NCBI GenBank assembly: GCA_002150995.1
Contig: MDHJ01000001.1
Location: 2,790,001-2,854,000 of the forward strand
Reading direction: 5' to 3'
Length of the DNA stretch: 64,000 bases
Origin: Clavibacter michiganensis
GTDB taxonomy: Bacteria; Actinomycetota; Actinomycetes; Actinomycetales; Microbacteriaceae
Shown: positions 41,670 to 57,471 of the stretch, piece after piece
How positions within the stretch are numbered: position 1 is the stretch's first letter
Layout of the letters: each line of letters begins with the position of its first letter
Notes under the pieces: model-generated
Databases searched by the model: none
What the model saw: the letters and a program-made list of their open reading frames with translations, nothing else
What the model was told of the DNA's origin: nothing
Program-made: the position numbers and the translations under genes

Positions 41670-43513
41670 GCTGAGGCCTCCTCGCGCACGGTGTTCCCTT
41701 CCACGTCGAGGCTCGAGATGACGAACCGGTAGTGCTCGCTCGTGGCGAGCAGGTCGGAGTGCCGGCCGACCGCGGTGATGCGGCCGTCCTGCATGAGGGC
41801 CACCCGGTCCGCGAGCATCACGGTCGAGGGGCGGTGCGCCACGATCAGCGCGGTGGTGGAGGCGAGCACGCGGCGCAGCGCCGCCTCGACGAGGGCCTCC
41901 GTGTCGACGTCGAGCGCCGAGAGCGGGTCGTCGAGCACGAGCACGTCGGGCGCCGCGGCGACCGCGCGCGCCAGGGCGAGGCGCTGCCGCTGCCCGCCGG
42001 AGAGGCTGAGCCCCTCCTCGCCCACGGTCGTGTCGACGCCCTCCGGCAGGTCCCGCACGAAGCCGGCCTGCGCGATGTCGAGCGCCTCCTGCAGCACGCG
42101 CTCCGCCTCGGGCCCGCCGGCCGCGAGGTCCGGGCGCCCGAGGAGCACGTTGTCGCGGACGCTCGAGGAGAACAGCGTCGCGTCCTCGAAGGCCATCGCG
42201 ATGCGGCTGCGCAGCTCCTCGAGGCCGAGGTCGCGGATGTCGACGCCGTCGAGCTCGATGCCGCCGCCGGTCACGTCGTACAGCCTCGTGGTCAGCGCGG
42301 TGAGCGTGGACTTGCCGCACCCGGTGACGCCGACGAGCGCCATGGTCTCGCCCGGACGCAGGTCGAGGTCGACGCCGTCGATGAGGTCGGGCTGTCCCGC
42401 GGCGGCGTCCTGGTAGCGGAAGTGCGCGCCCCGGAACACGAGGTGGCCGCGGGGCTCGGCGATGCGCACGGGCGTCGCCGGATCGGTGATGGTGTCCTCC
42501 TCGTCCATCACCTCGAAGTACCGGTCGATGGCGGTGCGCGCGTCGAACGTCATGGACAGCAGGAAGCCCACCGACTCGATCGGCCAGCGCAGCACGGCGG
42601 CGGTCGCGAAGAACGCGACGAGCTCGCCCACGGAGATCTCCCCGCCCGAGGCGAGGAGCACTCCGCCGAGCAGCGCCAGCGCGAAGGTGAGGTCGGGGAT
42701 GAGGAGGAGCCACAGCCAGATCCCGGCGATGGCCTGGGCCTTCTTGATCTCCGTGCCGCGCAGCTCCTCCGCCTGCTCCGCGAAGGCGTCGTGCATGTGC
42801 TTGCCGCGCCCGAAGGCCTTCAGCACGCGGATGCCGTGCACGGACTGCTCGACGCTCGTGGCGAGGTCGCCGGACTGGTCCTGGCTGAGGCGCGCCACCG
42901 AGGAGTACTTCTGCTCGAAGAGGTAGCCGTACACCCACAGCGGGATGGAGCAGAGCAGGAAGCCGAGCCCGAGGCGCCAGTCGATGGAGACGAGGAAGCC
43001 GATGCCCACGAGGATCGTGAGGATGTTCACGACGAACAGCACCAGGCCGAACGCCATCCACCGCCGGATGAGGTTGAGGTCGCTCACCATGCGGGACAGG
43101 AGCTGGCCGCTCTGCCACCTGTCGTGGAACGCGACCGGCAGCTGCTGCAGCTTCCGGTAGAAGGCGTTCCGCATGTCGGCCTCCATCAGGGTCCCGGGCT
43201 TCAGCACGAACCAGCGGCGGAGGGCGATCATCGCGGCCTCCAGGATGCCCAGGCCCAGGATGAGGAGCACGGCCGGCAGCACGGCGGCCGAGTCGCCGTC
43301 GCCGAGCGGCCCGTCGACCAGGCCGCGGAGGATCTGCGGGATGACGAGCGACAGGAGGGAGCCGACGAGCGCGACCACCATTCCCGCGATGATGCTCGGC
43401 ATGGCCGGACGCGCGAACGGCAGGAGCCGCATCAGGATCGCGATGGTGCCGGGCCGGCGGCCGTGGCGGTCGACCGACGACGCGTCGGGCGATTCGGGCG
43501 GTGAGGTGGACAC
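41666..43513 (-). CDS. ABC exporter half-transporter, first subunit
   Basis: 615-aa partner of the downstream half-transporter. The membrane domain spans residues 40-340 ([40 protein letters not shown]). In the nucleotide-binding domain Walker A is [20 protein letters not shown], the signature [18 protein letters not shown], and the Walker B end reads [13 protein letters not shown]. The catalytic Glu is thus replaced by Asp, as in the degenerate site of heterodimeric exporters such as BmrCD/TM287-288. The start is GTG 43513 with AAAGGA upstream. A small ORF with a good ribosome binding site lies about 310 nt further upstream. Confidence 0.93.
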   Translation of the reverse strand: MSTSPPESPDASSVDRHGRRPGTIAILMRLLPFARPAMPSIIAGMVVALVGSLLSLVIPQILRGLVDGPLGDGDSAAVLPAVLLILGLGILEAAMIALRRWFVLKPGTLMEADMRNAFYRKLQQLPVAFHDRWQSGQLLSRMVSDLNLIRRWMAFGLVLFVVNILTILVGIGFLVSIDWRLGLGFLLCSIPLWVYGYLFEQKYSSVARLSQDQSGDLATSVEQSVHGIRVLKAFGRGKHMHDAFAEQAEELRGTEIKKAQAIAGIWLWLLLIPDLTFALALLGGVLLASGGEISVGELVAFFATAAVLRWPIESVGFLLSMTFDARTAIDRYFEVMDEEDTITDPATPVRIAEPRGHLVFRGAHFRYQDAAAGQPDLIDGVDLDLRPGETMALVGVTGCGKSTLTALTTRLYDVTGGGIELDGVDIRDLGLEELRSRIAMAFEDATLFSSSVRDNVLLGRPDLAAGGPEAERVLQEALDIAQAGFVRDLPEGVDTTVGEEGLSLSGGQRQRLALARAVAAAPDVLVLDDPLSALDVDTEALVEAALRRVLASTTALIVAHRPSTVMLADRVALMQDGRITAVGRHSDLLATSEHYRFVISSLDVEGNTVREEASA

Positions 43514-43826
43514 GAGGGTTCCTTTTCGTAGTCGGCCGATGCGCGGCCGGACGTGCTCTGCGGCCACGAGCGGAGGGCGCCCACGAGGGGGGCCCTGGCG
43601 CGGAGGCCGGACGGATGACGAGGTCCCGCGATCTCTCGCGGGAGGACGGTAGGCGTGCGGGGCCGGCGGTCAGCCGTCGGCGTCCCGCCTTCGGGAGCAC
43701 GACGACGACGCCGGTGCGGGATTGCCAGCGGATGCCGCGCGCTGCGTCTCGGGAGCCGGTTCCGGATGTCAGAGCCGACAGGCCCGCGGCGCGCCGGGCA
43801 GGCCGGTCGGCGGGAGCGGGTGGCGC
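43514..43826. other. Leader region of the ABC exporter operon
   Basis: 313 bases between the small ORF and the exporter. It contains the hairpin TCCCGCGA-TCTC-TCGCGGGA (43624-43643) and a weaker CCCG-AAGG-CGGG hairpin near 43685-43696 (minus-strand sense). No further gene is supported. It may be an attenuator region. Confidence 0.4.
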
Positions 43827-43925
43827 TAGCGGCGCGGGACGCCGGACGGGATCGTGGCGTGCGCGATCACGGCGCCGATCCGGTTCGAGGTCGTGCGTGC
43901 GTGCGTCATCGATGTCGTGGTCATG
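43827..43925 (-). CDS. Small ORF / possible leader peptide (32 aa)
   Basis: Encodes [20 protein letters not shown] and 12 more residues, ending in PRR and TAG. GGAGGG lies 5 nt upstream of the ATG, one of the better ribosome binding sites in the window. It precedes the heterodimeric ABC exporter operon on the same strand with hairpins between them, which resembles leader-peptide attenuators of BmrCD-type exporters. No homologue is known to me; it could also be chance. Confidence 0.4.
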
Positions 43926-44034
43926 ACACCCTCCCTGGCTGCGTATGCGATTCACGTGTGGCCGCACCGATGGACCACGTGAATGGCCGCGCGAGGCAGC
44001 CTTCCAGGATATGGACGGGTGACGCGGATGTGCA

Positions 44035-44072
44035 AGGGCCCGGCCCGCATCCGTGGATGCGGGCCGGGCCCT
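44035..44072. terminator. Intrinsic terminator after the DDAH-like gene
   Basis: AGGGCCCGGCCCGCATCC pairs perfectly with GGATGCGGGCCGGGCCCT (18 bp, 2-nt gap). It lies 20 nt beyond the stop of the minus-strand gene. Confidence 0.88.
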
Positions 44073-44092
44073 CGCGCTCGTGATCCGGGTCG

Positions 44093-45448
44093 TCAGCCGA
44101 CGCGCACCGACAGGCACGTGACGCAGCCCTCCAGCTTCTCGAACTCGCTGATGTCGACCGCCACCACCTCGTAGCCGAGGCCCCGCAGGAGCTCCGCCGT
44201 CCGCGGTGCTGCGGCGGAGAGCAAGAGGGTGTCGTCGTCGAGCGCGACGACGGCCGTCCCCTCGGCCTCCGGGACGGGCAGGAACGACGGGAACAGCCGG
44301 GGCTCGTCGACGAGGGCCTCGTACCCGATGACCGTGCCGTCCGGCAGAGCCGTCACCTGCGACTTGAGGTGCAGGGTCCGACGGACGGGCACCGCCACCA
44401 CCGAGTAGCCGAGGGGACGGGCGATCTCCCGGAGGCGACGGATCCCGGCGGCGTTCGTGCGGCTGCTGGAGCCCACGTAGAGCGTGCGCCCCACCTCGAG
44501 CACGTCCCCGCCGTCGATGGTGGCGGGCAGGTCGATGGAGGCGAGCGAGAGATCCAGGTCCTCGACCGCGCGCTCGACGCCCGTGCGCTCCCCTCGACGG
44601 GAGTCGGCGCCGGACGTGAGCAGAACGGCCGTGCTGCCGAGCACCAGCACGGCGTCCTCGACGAATACGGAGTCGGGGTGGTCGTCCGCGGGTGCGACCT
44701 CGCGCGTGGACCAGCCGTTCTCCTCGAGCGCCAGGACGTAGCCCTCCCACTGACGATCCGCCAGCTCCGCATCCACGGGTCGGCGCTCGAGGTGGGTCAG
44801 CTCGCCCTCCGCGAGCCGGGACGACGGGATGCGCACCAGCGCGACCCGCTCCCGTAACGGCGCATGGGCGGTGCCGACGAGGCGGACCCACAGGCGACGG
44901 CCCAGGAGGATCGATGCCAGGGAGACGCCGATGACGAACATGAGGTTGAGTCCGAGGAGGGTCTCCAGGAGCGGACCCACGATGTCGCCCGTGATCGTGG
45001 CGCCCTGACCGAGCGCCCCCACGAGGCTGCCGACGAGCGCACCGACGACCGCAGCGGCCACGGATCCGACGATGGTGGTCCACAGCCGGCGGTACAGCCC
45101 GGTTCCGGCGAGGGCCGCGAGCAGCACGAACGCGACGAGCGTGTGCACCGTCCAGTAGTCGAGGAGGGTCACGAGGATCGCGGCACCGGGCTGGTTGGCG
45201 CTGAACAGGGTGAGCACGCTGAAGAGGAGCCCCAGTAGCGCGGAGATGCCGGCTGCCACGAGCGCTGCGGACAGTGCCCGGCCCAGTGGCGTCGCCGCGG
45301 CGGCAGACGACCTGGAGGCTCCCCGCCCTGACGCACTCGCGGTGGGGTGGTCGTCGTCGTACGACCTGCCGCGGGTTCCCTGGGGATCGCCTCCGGCTGT
45401 CGGCGGGGTCTGGACTTCGTCGCGGTCGTTCTCGTGGGGATCGGTCAC
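44093..45448 (-). CDS. Membrane-anchored dimethylarginine dimethylaminohydrolase-like protein
   Basis: 451-aa fusion. Residues 1-55 are polar, and 55-190 contain four to five hydrophobic segments ([60 protein letters not shown]). Residues 200-451 form a DDAH/arginine-deiminase fold: [55 protein letters not shown], catalytic His in [12 protein letters not shown] and catalytic Cys445 in GCVTCLSV. The family releases dimethylamine from methylated arginines to give citrulline, or processes related guanidines. The membrane tether is unusual, since most DDAHs are soluble. It is the last gene before the rRNA operon, monocistronic, with its own terminator. Confidence 0.85.
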   Translation of the reverse strand: MTDPHENDRDEVQTPPTAGGDPQGTRGRSYDDDHPTASASGRGASRSSAAAATPLGRALSAALVAAGISALLGLLFSVLTLFSANQPGAAILVTLLDYWTVHTLVAFVLLAALAGTGLYRRLWTTIVGSVAAAVVGALVGSLVGALGQGATITGDIVGPLLETLLGLNLMFVIGVSLASILLGRRLWVRLVGTAHAPLRERVALVRIPSSRLAEGELTHLERRPVDAELADRQWEGYVLALEENGWSTREVAPADDHPDSVFVEDAVLVLGSTAVLLTSGADSRRGERTGVERAVEDLDLSLASIDLPATIDGGDVLEVGRTLYVGSSSRTNAAGIRRLREIARPLGYSVVAVPVRRTLHLKSQVTALPDGTVIGYEALVDEPRLFPSFLPVPEAEGTAVVALDDDTLLLSAAAPRTAELLRGLGYEVVAVDISEFEKLEGCVTCLSVRVG

Positions 45449-45558
45449 GAGCGACGAGGATATCGGCCGCTCTTATGGACCCGATGTGAGGGCCCTGGCA
45501 AGCGGGACCTGCGCGCGACCGCGACGGGCGAGATCGCGGTGGTGCCTGTTAACGCAGA

Positions 45559-45589
45559 AAGGCCCGCCGCACGATGTGCGACGGGCCTT
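45559..45589 (-). terminator. rRNA operon terminator
   Basis: Hairpin AAGGCCCGTCGCACatcGTGCGGCGGGCCTT followed by TCTGCG on the minus strand, about 20 nt past the 5S gene. One of the few with a partial T-tract. Confidence 0.85.
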
Positions 45590-45609
45590 CCCGTTACTAC
45601 CAAATCAAG

Positions 45610-45727
45610 TCCGGCGGTGTCCTACTCTCCCACAGGGTCCCCCCTGCAGTACCATCGGCGCTGAGAGTCTTAGCTTCCGGGTTCGGAATGTGACCGGGCG
45701 TTTCCCTCTCGCTATGGCCGCCGAAAC
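45610..45727 (-). rRNA. rrf: 5S ribosomal RNA
   Basis: About 118 nt starting GTTTCGGCGGCCATAGCGAG and ending near ACACCGCCGGACT on the minus strand. The terminal helix (CGGCGG/CCGCCG) and the conserved CCGAACCCGGAAGCTAAG loop are present. Ends are approximate. Confidence 0.95.
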
Positions 45728-45849
45728 ACCTCATACACACCCGAACGGGGCATGAAAACTGTGATGAATCGACCAGTCAAGCTGGTTGTTCAATTAGTGC
45801 CCGACCGTATATCGGGAACCACATAGTGGACGCAAGCAAAGTGTTTTCA

Positions 45850-50910
<5,061 letters not shown>

Positions 50911-51433
50911 ATGCTTAAACGCACGACCACCCGAAAGCAGCCGGCACATCTAAAGCCAGACGTGAACGGGAATCGAACACGAACCAGCAAGTTTGAAACC
51001 GACAGAACAAATCATTACTGACTTGCTTGTTTGTTTAAATGTTTTCCAAAGGAATCCGAGACACCATCCGAAGGACGATGCCACGGGTATTTGGCATTTG
51101 ACATTGTGCACGCTGTTGAGTTCTCAAGGAACGGACGCTCCCGACACCGACCATCACAGCCAGCCATCGGAGCTCACACTCCACCGCTCCCCGTGGGAGT
51201 GATCCAGACCCAGAAGGCCCAGCACTCACGTCGGAAGCAGATTCAGACCCTAGCTCAGTTGATGGTAAACACGCAACCCGTAAGCCGCGGCAACTTCTGT
51301 TTCACCAGGATCATCACCCGCCAGAACAGCTCCGGAAGCTTTTCGCTTCCCGCCCGTTCCGGCGACAAGAGGAGACATTACGCGGACCACCCCACCCCCG
51401 CAAAACAACCCGCATCCCGGGCGTGTCGCGTAC
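50911..51433 (-). promoter_or_regulatory. rRNA operon leader and promoter region
   Basis: 520 nt between purH and the 16S gene, less GC-rich than the coding DNA. A TAATGT hexamer (51380-51375) with TTGTTT/TTTGCG about 19-22 nt upstream is the best -10/-35 candidate. A block reading CCTTGAGAACTCAACAGCG (near 51135-51110) resembles one in the 16S-23S spacer and is a likely leader/processing element. No protein gene is supported. Exact transcription start unknown. Confidence 0.5.
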
Positions 51434-51477
51434 GGCTCCGGAGAGAGGAGCCGGCGGCGGCCCAGGGGACCGCCGCC
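51434..51477 (-). terminator. Double-hairpin terminator after purH
   Basis: Two consecutive stems begin 7 nt past the purH stop: GGCGGCGG/CCGCCGCC (51453-51477) and GGCTCC/GGAGCC with a 7-nt loop (51434-51452). Likely insulates the rRNA operon from purH read-through. Confidence 0.6.
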
Positions 51478-51483
51478 CCCTGG

Positions 51484-53108
51484 TCAGTGGAAGAAGTGGC
51501 GCTCACCCGTGAAGTACATGGCGACGCCGGCCGCGCGGGCGGCCTCGACGACCTCCTCGTCACGGACCGATCCCCCGGGCTGGACCACCGCGCGCACCCC
51601 CGCATCGAGCAGCACCTGCAGTCCGTCCGCGAACGGGAAGAACGCATCCGACGCCGCCACCGAACCGGCCGCCCGGTCCCCCGCTCGCTGCACTGCCAGC
51701 TGGCACGAGTCGACCCGGTTCACCTGGCCCATGCCCACGCCGACGGAAGCGCCGTGGTGCGCCAGCAGGATCGCGTTCGACTTCACCGCGCGGCACGCCT
51801 TCCAGGCGAACTCGAGGTCCGCGAGGGTCTGGTCGTCCACGGGGTCCCCTGCCGCCAGGGTCCACGTCGAGGAGAGACGCCTCCCGTCCATGGGGAACGC
51901 GTCCCCGGACTGCACGAGGTACCCCCCGAGATGTGCCGGGCCTCGAGCTCCTCGCGGCGGTAGCCCTCCGGCAGGGTGAGCAGCCGCAGGTTCCTCTTGG
52001 TCTTCAGCAGCGTGAGGGCGTCGTCGTCGAACCCGGGGGCGACGAGCACCTCGGTGAAGATCTCCTTGACCGTCTCGGCCATCCCCAGGGTGACCGTCCG
52101 GTTGGCGGCGATGACGCCGCCGAAGGCCGAGACCGGATCGCAGTCGTGAGCGCTGCGATGCGCCGAGGCGATGGCGTCCACCGCCCGAGGCGCCGCCACC
52201 GCGATCCCGCAGGGGTTCGCGTGCTTGATGATGGCGACCGCCGGCTCGGCGAAGTCGTAGGCGGCCCGGACCGCGGCATCCGCGTCGACGAAGTTGTTGT
52301 AGGACATCTCCTTGCCGTGCAGCTGCACGGCCTGGGCGATCCCCGCGCCGTCCGCGCGCCGGTAGAGCGCAGCGTCCTGGTGGGAGTTCTCGCCGTACCG
52401 CAGCACCTGCGCGAGGTCGCCCGCCACCTCCCAGGCATCGGGCCAGGCGGCACCGGTCGGCGTCCCCGCTTCACCGCCGACGACCGTCGACCGGAAGTAG
52501 TCCGCCACCGCGCGGTCGTAGTCGGCGGTGTGGGCGAAGGCCGCAGCGGCGAGCCGGCGCCGCTGCTCGAGGGTGGTCCCGCCCGATCCGACCGCGGCGA
52601 TCACCTCGGCGTACGAGGACGGCGACACGACGATGGCCACGTTCGCGTGGTTCTTGGCCGACGCGCGCACCATCGCGGGCCCGCCGATGTCGACCTGCTC
52701 GATCACCTCCGACGCCGGCGCTCCCGACGCCACCGTCTCCACGAACGGGTAGAGGTTCACCACCACGAGCTGGAACGGCGAGATGCCGAGCTCCGCGAGC
52801 TGGACCTCGTGCGACTCGAGCCGCAGGTCGGCCAGGAGCCCCGCGTGCACGGCGGGATGCAGCGTCTTCACCCGACCGTCGAGCGACTCCGGGAACCCGG
52901 TGACGTCCTGCACCTGCGTCACCGGGAAGCCCGCCGCCGCGATGGTGCTCGCCGTGGATCCGGTGGAGACGATCTCGACGCCGGCTGCCGCGAGCGCCGC
53001 GGCCAGCTCGACGAGACCGGTCTTGTCGCTGACGGAGACGAGGGCGCGTGCCACCTCGATGCCGTCGCGGTCGCGGAACAGGGACGGGTCGTGACGGGGT
53101 CCGCTCAT
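51484..53108 (-). pseudogene. purH: Bifunctional AICAR formyltransferase / IMP cyclohydrolase, one frame break (probable sequence error)
   Basis: Last two steps of de novo IMP synthesis. The N-terminal MGS-like cyclohydrolase domain ([33 protein letters not shown] loop, [20 protein letters not shown]) occupies residues 20-170. The formyltransferase domain has the Lys-His motif [13 protein letters not shown], and the end [20 protein letters not shown] is intact. The frame breaks after LEARHISGG near 51922-51927: seven G instead of six restores [15 protein letters not shown]. The gene is essential for purine prototrophy, so an under-called homopolymer is likelier than a real lesion. The start overlaps the purN stop by 4 nt. 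Confidence 0.9.
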
Positions 53109-53697
53109 GCCGGGGACAGCTCCTTGAGGTCGATGGTGCCGAGGGATATCGCGCGCACCGTGTCGACGAGGAGCCTGCGCTCCACGACCTTGATGCGCTC
53201 GTGCAGGGTGTGCTCGGTGTCGCCGGGCTCCACGGGCACCCGCTCCTGCGCGAGCACGGGACCGGTGTCGACGCCGGTGTCGACGACGATGATGGAGGCT
53301 CCGGAGCTCGTGGCCCCGGCGGCGATGGCGTCCCGGACGGCGTGCGCCCCGGGGAACTCCGGCAGGTAGGCGGGATGCGTGTTGACGATGCGCGGGGCGA
53401 ACGCCTGGACCGCCCGCGGGGGAGCAGGCGCATGAAGCCGCTGAGCACCACGAGGTCCGGCTCCCATGCGGCGATGGCGGCGGCCAGCTCGTCCCCCCAC
53501 GCCGCGCGGTCGGGGAAGCTCGCGAACGGGACCGTGAAGGTGGGGATGCCCCGCTCCTCCGCGAAGAGCAGGCCGTCCGCGTCGCGGTCCGCGCCGACCG
53601 CGATGACGCGGGCGGGGTAGTCCGCGTGCTCGGCCGCCTGGAGGAGGGCGTGGAGGTTGGTCCCGCTGCCGGAGATGAGGACGACCACGTTGAGCAC
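53105..53697 (-). pseudogene. purN: Phosphoribosylglycinamide formyltransferase, one frame break (probable sequence error)
   Basis: Transfers formyl from 10-formyl-THF to GAR, the third step of purine synthesis. N-terminal phosphate loop [18 protein letters not shown], then [13 protein letters not shown]; after the break the catalytic Asn-His-Asp set appears in [20 protein letters not shown] and [17 protein letters not shown]. The frame shifts at 53418-53422: six C instead of five (minus strand) restores [15 protein letters not shown]. The start is placed at GTG 53697 because TAGGCT ends 6 nt upstream (leaderless); GTG 53703 is the alternative. Forms a purN-purH operon. Confidence 0.88.
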
Positions 53698-53703
53698 CCG
53701 CAC

Positions 53704-53709
53704 AGCCTA
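53704..53709 (-). promoter_or_regulatory. -10 element of purN-purH, overlapping an upstream stop codon
   Basis: TAGGCT on the minus strand, 6 nt before GTG 53697. Its first three bases are the TAG stop codon of the DUF6350 gene, so the promoter begins inside that gene's end. Confidence 0.5.
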
Positions 53710-54987
53710 TCCGCGTCCTTCCGGGCTCCGTCGGACCAGCGGCGCCATCAGCCCGGAGACGAACATGCCGGCGACCGACGCCACGCCGATCTCGAGGAAC
53801 GCCGCGAGGAGGATCCACCCGGCGGCGGGACCGACGTCGGCCAGCCGCCCCGGACCGGCGGCGCCGCCGGAGACGACGGCGAGCAGCGCGAGCACGACGG
53901 CGCCGACCACGCCCATCCCGAGGCCCGCCGCCAGGAACCACGGCCAGCGCCGGCCCTCGGGCTCGGGGATGCGGGCCACCCGGGGAGACAGGGCGACCGC
54001 CGCGACGAAGGAGACGACGACCGGCACCAGGATGCCCAGGTAGCCCAGGTCGAGGGTGCCCTGCGGGACGATGCCCAGCACCGGCACCGAGGGCAGCGGG
54101 CCCACCGACGTCCCCAACGGGGACACCGACGAGCCCGTGCCGAGCGCGAAGCCCGGACCCACCAGCCATGACGCCGCCCACAGGACCAGGTTGGGCAGCA
54201 GGGCCAGCTGCGCGAGCGTGAGGGCGACGCCGCCGACGATCCCCGTCTGGAGCGTCTCGTAGAGCGTGATGACGGTGGCGTACTGCAGGCCGAGCAGCAC
54301 CGCGACGACGACGGCGGAGACCGCGACGACCGCGAACGCGGCGGCCGCCCCGCCCCGGACGGCGGTGGCGCAGGCGGAGAGCGCTCCCTCGGGGAGCCGG
54401 TCGAGCGCGTCGCGCGCGCCGCGGATCGTGCCGGCAGCCCGCCCGGAGGTCAGGGACGTCCACCACCGGGCAGCACGTGCACGATCCGCCCGCGTCACGC
54501 CGCCCACGAGGAGCCCCAGCGCGAGGACGAGGGTCGGGAGGATCGCGCCGCGGGCGACGGCGGGCGCGATTCCCTCGTGCTGCACCGCGAGCGTCAGGGA
54601 GAGCGACAGCACGGCGGTCGTCAGCACCGCCACGGCGGTCCCCACGCCCGGGTGGTCCGTCTCCACGATGCGGCGGCCGGCGCGCATCCCGAGGAGGAGC
54701 GTCAGGAGGGCGAAGCCGAGGGGCGCGAGGGAGAGCGCGAACGGACCGTCGACGCCGGGGAGGCCGAGCGCGGTGGCGAGCGACGGATCGAGGGACGCGG
54801 TGAGCGGCACCCCGTGGCCGAGGAGCCAGAGGTCGACGGCCGTCCGCGCGAAGACGCCCCAGTCGACCTGGAGGTCGTACTGGCCGGCCCACAGCGCGGT
54901 GAGCGGCACGAGCGGCAGGGCGACGCCGACCCCCACCACCAGGAGCGCCTCGAGTGCCGCGAACAGGGCGGTTGCGTGTCGGTTCAT
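53707..54987 (-). CDS. DUF6350 family multi-pass membrane protein
   Basis: 426-aa protein with about 10 hydrophobic helices ([97 protein letters not shown]). It resembles the actinobacterial family found between sucCD and purN/purH, a position it keeps here. Function unknown. TAGGGT lies 9 nt before the ATG. It ends 9 nt before the purN start on the same strand. Confidence 0.85.
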   Translation of the reverse strand: MNRHATALFAALEALLVVGVGVALPLVPLTALWAGQYDLQVDWGVFARTAVDLWLLGHGVPLTASLDPSLATALGLPGVDGPFALSLAPLGFALLTLLLGMRAGRRIVETDHPGVGTAVAVLTTAVLSLSLTLAVQHEGIAPAVARGAILPTLVLALGLLVGGVTRADRARAARWWTSLTSGRAAGTIRGARDALDRLPEGALSACATAVRGGAAAAFAVVAVSAVVVAVLLGLQYATVITLYETLQTGIVGGVALTLAQLALLPNLVLWAASWLVGPGFALGTGSSVSPLGTSVGPLPSVPVLGIVPQGTLDLGYLGILVPVVVSFVAAVALSPRVARIPEPEGRRWPWFLAAGLGMGVVGAVVLALLAVVSGGAAGPGRLADVGPAAGWILLAAFLEIGVASVAGMFVSGLMAPLVRRSPEGRG

Positions 54988-55084
54988 GCCTCGACGACCC
55001 TACCGGCCGTGCCCCGGCCGGCCGGCTCCCCTGCGGGCGCGGCGGAGCATCGGCGTCGCGATCCGCGCGGGGAGGGAGCGGGCG

Positions 55085-55125
55085 CGTCGACGGCCCGCAT
55101 CCACGGGGGATGCGGGCCGTCGACG
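55085..55125. terminator. Intrinsic terminator after sucD
   Basis: CGTCGACGGCCCGCATCC pairs perfectly with GGATGCGGGCCGTCGACG (18 bp, loop ACGGG). It lies 21 nt past the sucD stop on the minus strand and shares the GCATCC/GGATGC top with other terminators here. Confidence 0.88.
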
Positions 55126-55146
55126 TCGGCGCCGGAGCGCGTCCCG

Positions 55147-56034
55147 CTACAGGGCGGCGAACACCTCGCGCAGGAGGTTCGCGGTCTCCGTCGGGGTCTT
55201 GCCGACCTTGACGCCGGACGCCTCGAGGGCCTCCTTCTTCCCCTGCGCCGTGCCGCTGCCGCCGGAGACGATGGCGCCCGCGTGACCCATGGTCTTCCCC
55301 TCGGGAGCGGTGAAGCCCGCGACGTACGCGACGACCGGCTTCGTGACGTGGGCCTTGATGTACTCCGCCGCGCGCTCCTCGGCGTCGCCGCCGATCTCGC
55401 CGATCATGACGATGGCGCGCGTCTCGGGATCGGCCTCGAACGCCTCGAGGGCGTCGATGTGCGTGGTGCCGATGATCGGGTCGCCGCCGATGCCGATGGC
55501 GGTCGAGATGCCGAGGTCACGCAGCTCGAACATCATCTGGTACGTGAGCGTCCCCGACTTCGACACGAGGCCGATGGGGCCGGCCTCGGTGATGGTGGCG
55601 GGGATGATGCCGGCGTTCGACTTGCCGGGGCTGATGATGCCGGGGCAGTTCGGGCCGACGATGCGCGTCTTCCCGCCGGTGCTCTTCGCGTGCGACCAGA
55701 ACTCCGCCGAGTCCTTGACCGGGATGCCCTCGGTGATGACCACCGCGAGCGGGATGGCGGCGTCGATGGCCTCGACCACGGCGCTCTTGGCGAACGCGGG
55801 CGGCACGAAGATGACCGACACGTCCGCGCCCGTCTCGGCCATGGCCTCGGCGACGGACCCGAAGATCGGGAGCTCGACGCCCTCGATCGTGACCGTGCTC
55901 CCGGCCTTCCGCGGGTTGACGCCGCCGACGACCTTGCTGCCGGACGCGAGCATGCGGCCCGCGTGCTTGGTGCCCTCGGAGCCCGTGAGGCCCTGGACGA
56001 TGATCCTGCTGTTCTCGTCGAGAAGAATCGACAT
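55147..56034 (-). CDS. sucD: Succinate--CoA ligase alpha subunit
   Basis: TCA-cycle substrate-level phosphorylation, succinyl-CoA to succinate. The 295 aa have the CoA-binding Rossmann start [37 protein letters not shown] near residue 125, and the power-helix region [19 protein letters not shown]. The phosphohistidine loop is [20 protein letters not shown] near 250. Follows sucC by 27 nt in one operon. Confidence 0.97.
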   Translation of the reverse strand: MSILLDENSRIIVQGLTGSEGTKHAGRMLASGSKVVGGVNPRKAGSTVTIEGVELPIFGSVAEAMAETGADVSVIFVPPAFAKSAVVEAIDAAIPLAVVITEGIPVKDSAEFWSHAKSTGGKTRIVGPNCPGIISPGKSNAGIIPATITEAGPIGLVSKSGTLTYQMMFELRDLGISTAIGIGGDPIIGTTHIDALEAFEADPETRAIVMIGEIGGDAEERAAEYIKAHVTKPVVAYVAGFTAPEGKTMGHAGAIVSGGSGTAQGKKEALEASGVKVGKTPTETANLLREVFAAL

Positions 56035-56061
56035 GTACCTGTTCCTGTTCTCTCTCGGGAG

Positions 56062-57234
56062 TTAAGCGGCGGCCAGCTCGGCGGCCTTGTCGGCCGCCTC
56101 GTCCATGGTGCCCACGACGGTGACGAGGGGGTGCGCGCGCTCCTCGAGGATGCGACGGCCCTCCTCGACGTTGTTGCCGTCGAGCCGGACGACGAGCGGC
56201 TTGGTGGCGGCGTCGCCCAGCTTGTCGAGCGCGCCGACGATGCCGTTCGCGACCGCGTCGCAGGAGGTGATGCCGCCGAAGACGTTGACGAACACGCTGG
56301 TGACCTGCTCGTCGCCGAGGATGACGTCGAGGCCCGCGGCCATGACCTCGGCCGACGCTCCGCCGCCGATGTCGAGGAAGTTCGCCGGGCGTACGCCGCC
56401 GTGCGACTCGCCGGCGTAGCTGACGACGTCGAGCGTCGACATGACGAGGCCCGCGCCGTTGCCGATGATGCCGACCTGGCCGTCGAGCTTGACGTAGTTG
56501 AGGTCGGACTCCTTGGCCTTGGCCTCGAGCGGGTCGGCGGCTGCCGCGTCCTCGAGGGCGGCGTGGCCCTGGTGGCGGAAGCCCGCGTTCTCGTCGAGGG
56601 TCACCTTGCCGTCGAGCGCGATGATGTCGCCCGACTCGGTGAGGACCAGCGGGTTGACCTCGACCAGCGTGGCGTCCTCGTCGCGGTACACCCACCAGAG
56701 GCGCTCGAACACGGGCGCGACCTTGGCGATGAGCTCCTCGGGGAACGAGGCGGCGCGCGCGATCTCCTCGGCCTTCGCGGCGTCGATGCCGGCGACCGGG
56801 TCGATCTCGATGCGGGCGAGGGCCTCGGGCCGGGTGACCGCGAGCTCCTCGATCTCCATGCCGCCCTCGTAGCTGGCGAGGCACAGGTAGGAGCGCTCGG
56901 CACGGTCGAGCAGGATGGAGAAGTAGAACTCCTGCTCGATGCGCGCGCCGGCCGCGACCATGACCCGGTGGACGGTGTGGCCCTTGATGTCGAGCCCGAG
57001 GATGGACTGCGCCGCCTCGTACGCCGCGTCGGCGCTCTGGGCGACCTTGACGCCGCCGGCCTTCCCGCGGCCTCCGGTCTTCACCTGCGCCTTCACGACC
57101 ACGGTGCCGCCCAGCTTCTCGGCCGCGGCGCGCACCTCCTCGGCGGTGTCGGCGACGATCCCCGGGAGGACCGGGACGCCGTAGGACTCGAAGAGGTCCC
57201 TGGCCTGGTATTCGAAAAGATCCACGCGTGTCAT
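56062..57234 (-). CDS. sucC: Succinate--CoA ligase (ADP-forming) beta subunit
   Basis: 390-aa partner of SucD. ATP-grasp domain: [20 protein letters not shown] at the start and [19 protein letters not shown] near residue 48. Metal ligands appear in [20 protein letters not shown] near 200. The C-terminal ligase domain has [20 protein letters not shown] and [23 protein letters not shown] 57234 is chosen; GTG three codons later is possible. Confidence 0.97.
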   Translation of the reverse strand: MTRVDLFEYQARDLFESYGVPVLPGIVADTAEEVRAAAEKLGGTVVVKAQVKTGGRGKAGGVKVAQSADAAYEAAQSILGLDIKGHTVHRVMVAAGARIEQEFYFSILLDRAERSYLCLASYEGGMEIEELAVTRPEALARIEIDPVAGIDAAKAEEIARAASFPEELIAKVAPVFERLWWVYRDEDATLVEVNPLVLTESGDIIALDGKVTLDENAGFRHQGHAALEDAAAADPLEAKAKESDLNYVKLDGQVGIIGNGAGLVMSTLDVVSYAGESHGGVRPANFLDIGGGASAEVMAAGLDVILGDEQVTSVFVNVFGGITSCDAVANGIVGALDKLGDAATKPLVVRLDGNNVEEGRRILEERAHPLVTVVGTMDEAADKAAELAAA

Positions 57235-57471
57235 CCCATCCGCACCCGCGCCAGGCGGTTACGTGCGTCGTTCGAGGCTGCGGTGCCGCGACCGTCTGGT
57301 GGCGGCACCCGGTGTGTTGCGGCTGGTCGACCCGCGCGCCGCCCACCGTGGTGGACCGGCCCGCCGCGTCGACGACCGTGGAGAGCCTACCGGGTCCGGG
57401 GTCGGCGAGCCCGGGAGCGCGGGGCTCGTGCGCGGGGCGGGATCGCGGGCCCGGGGAGGGAGACTGGTCGG

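Noticed and set aside
51000..51430. A tRNA or small protein gene upstream of the 16S
   Set aside because: No cloverleaf and no ORF with a ribosome binding site; composition and position fit an rRNA leader.
54577..57471. Upstream extension of the DUF2236 ORF across sucCD
   Set aside because: The frame is open but antisense to sucC/sucD; the real start is ATG 57472.
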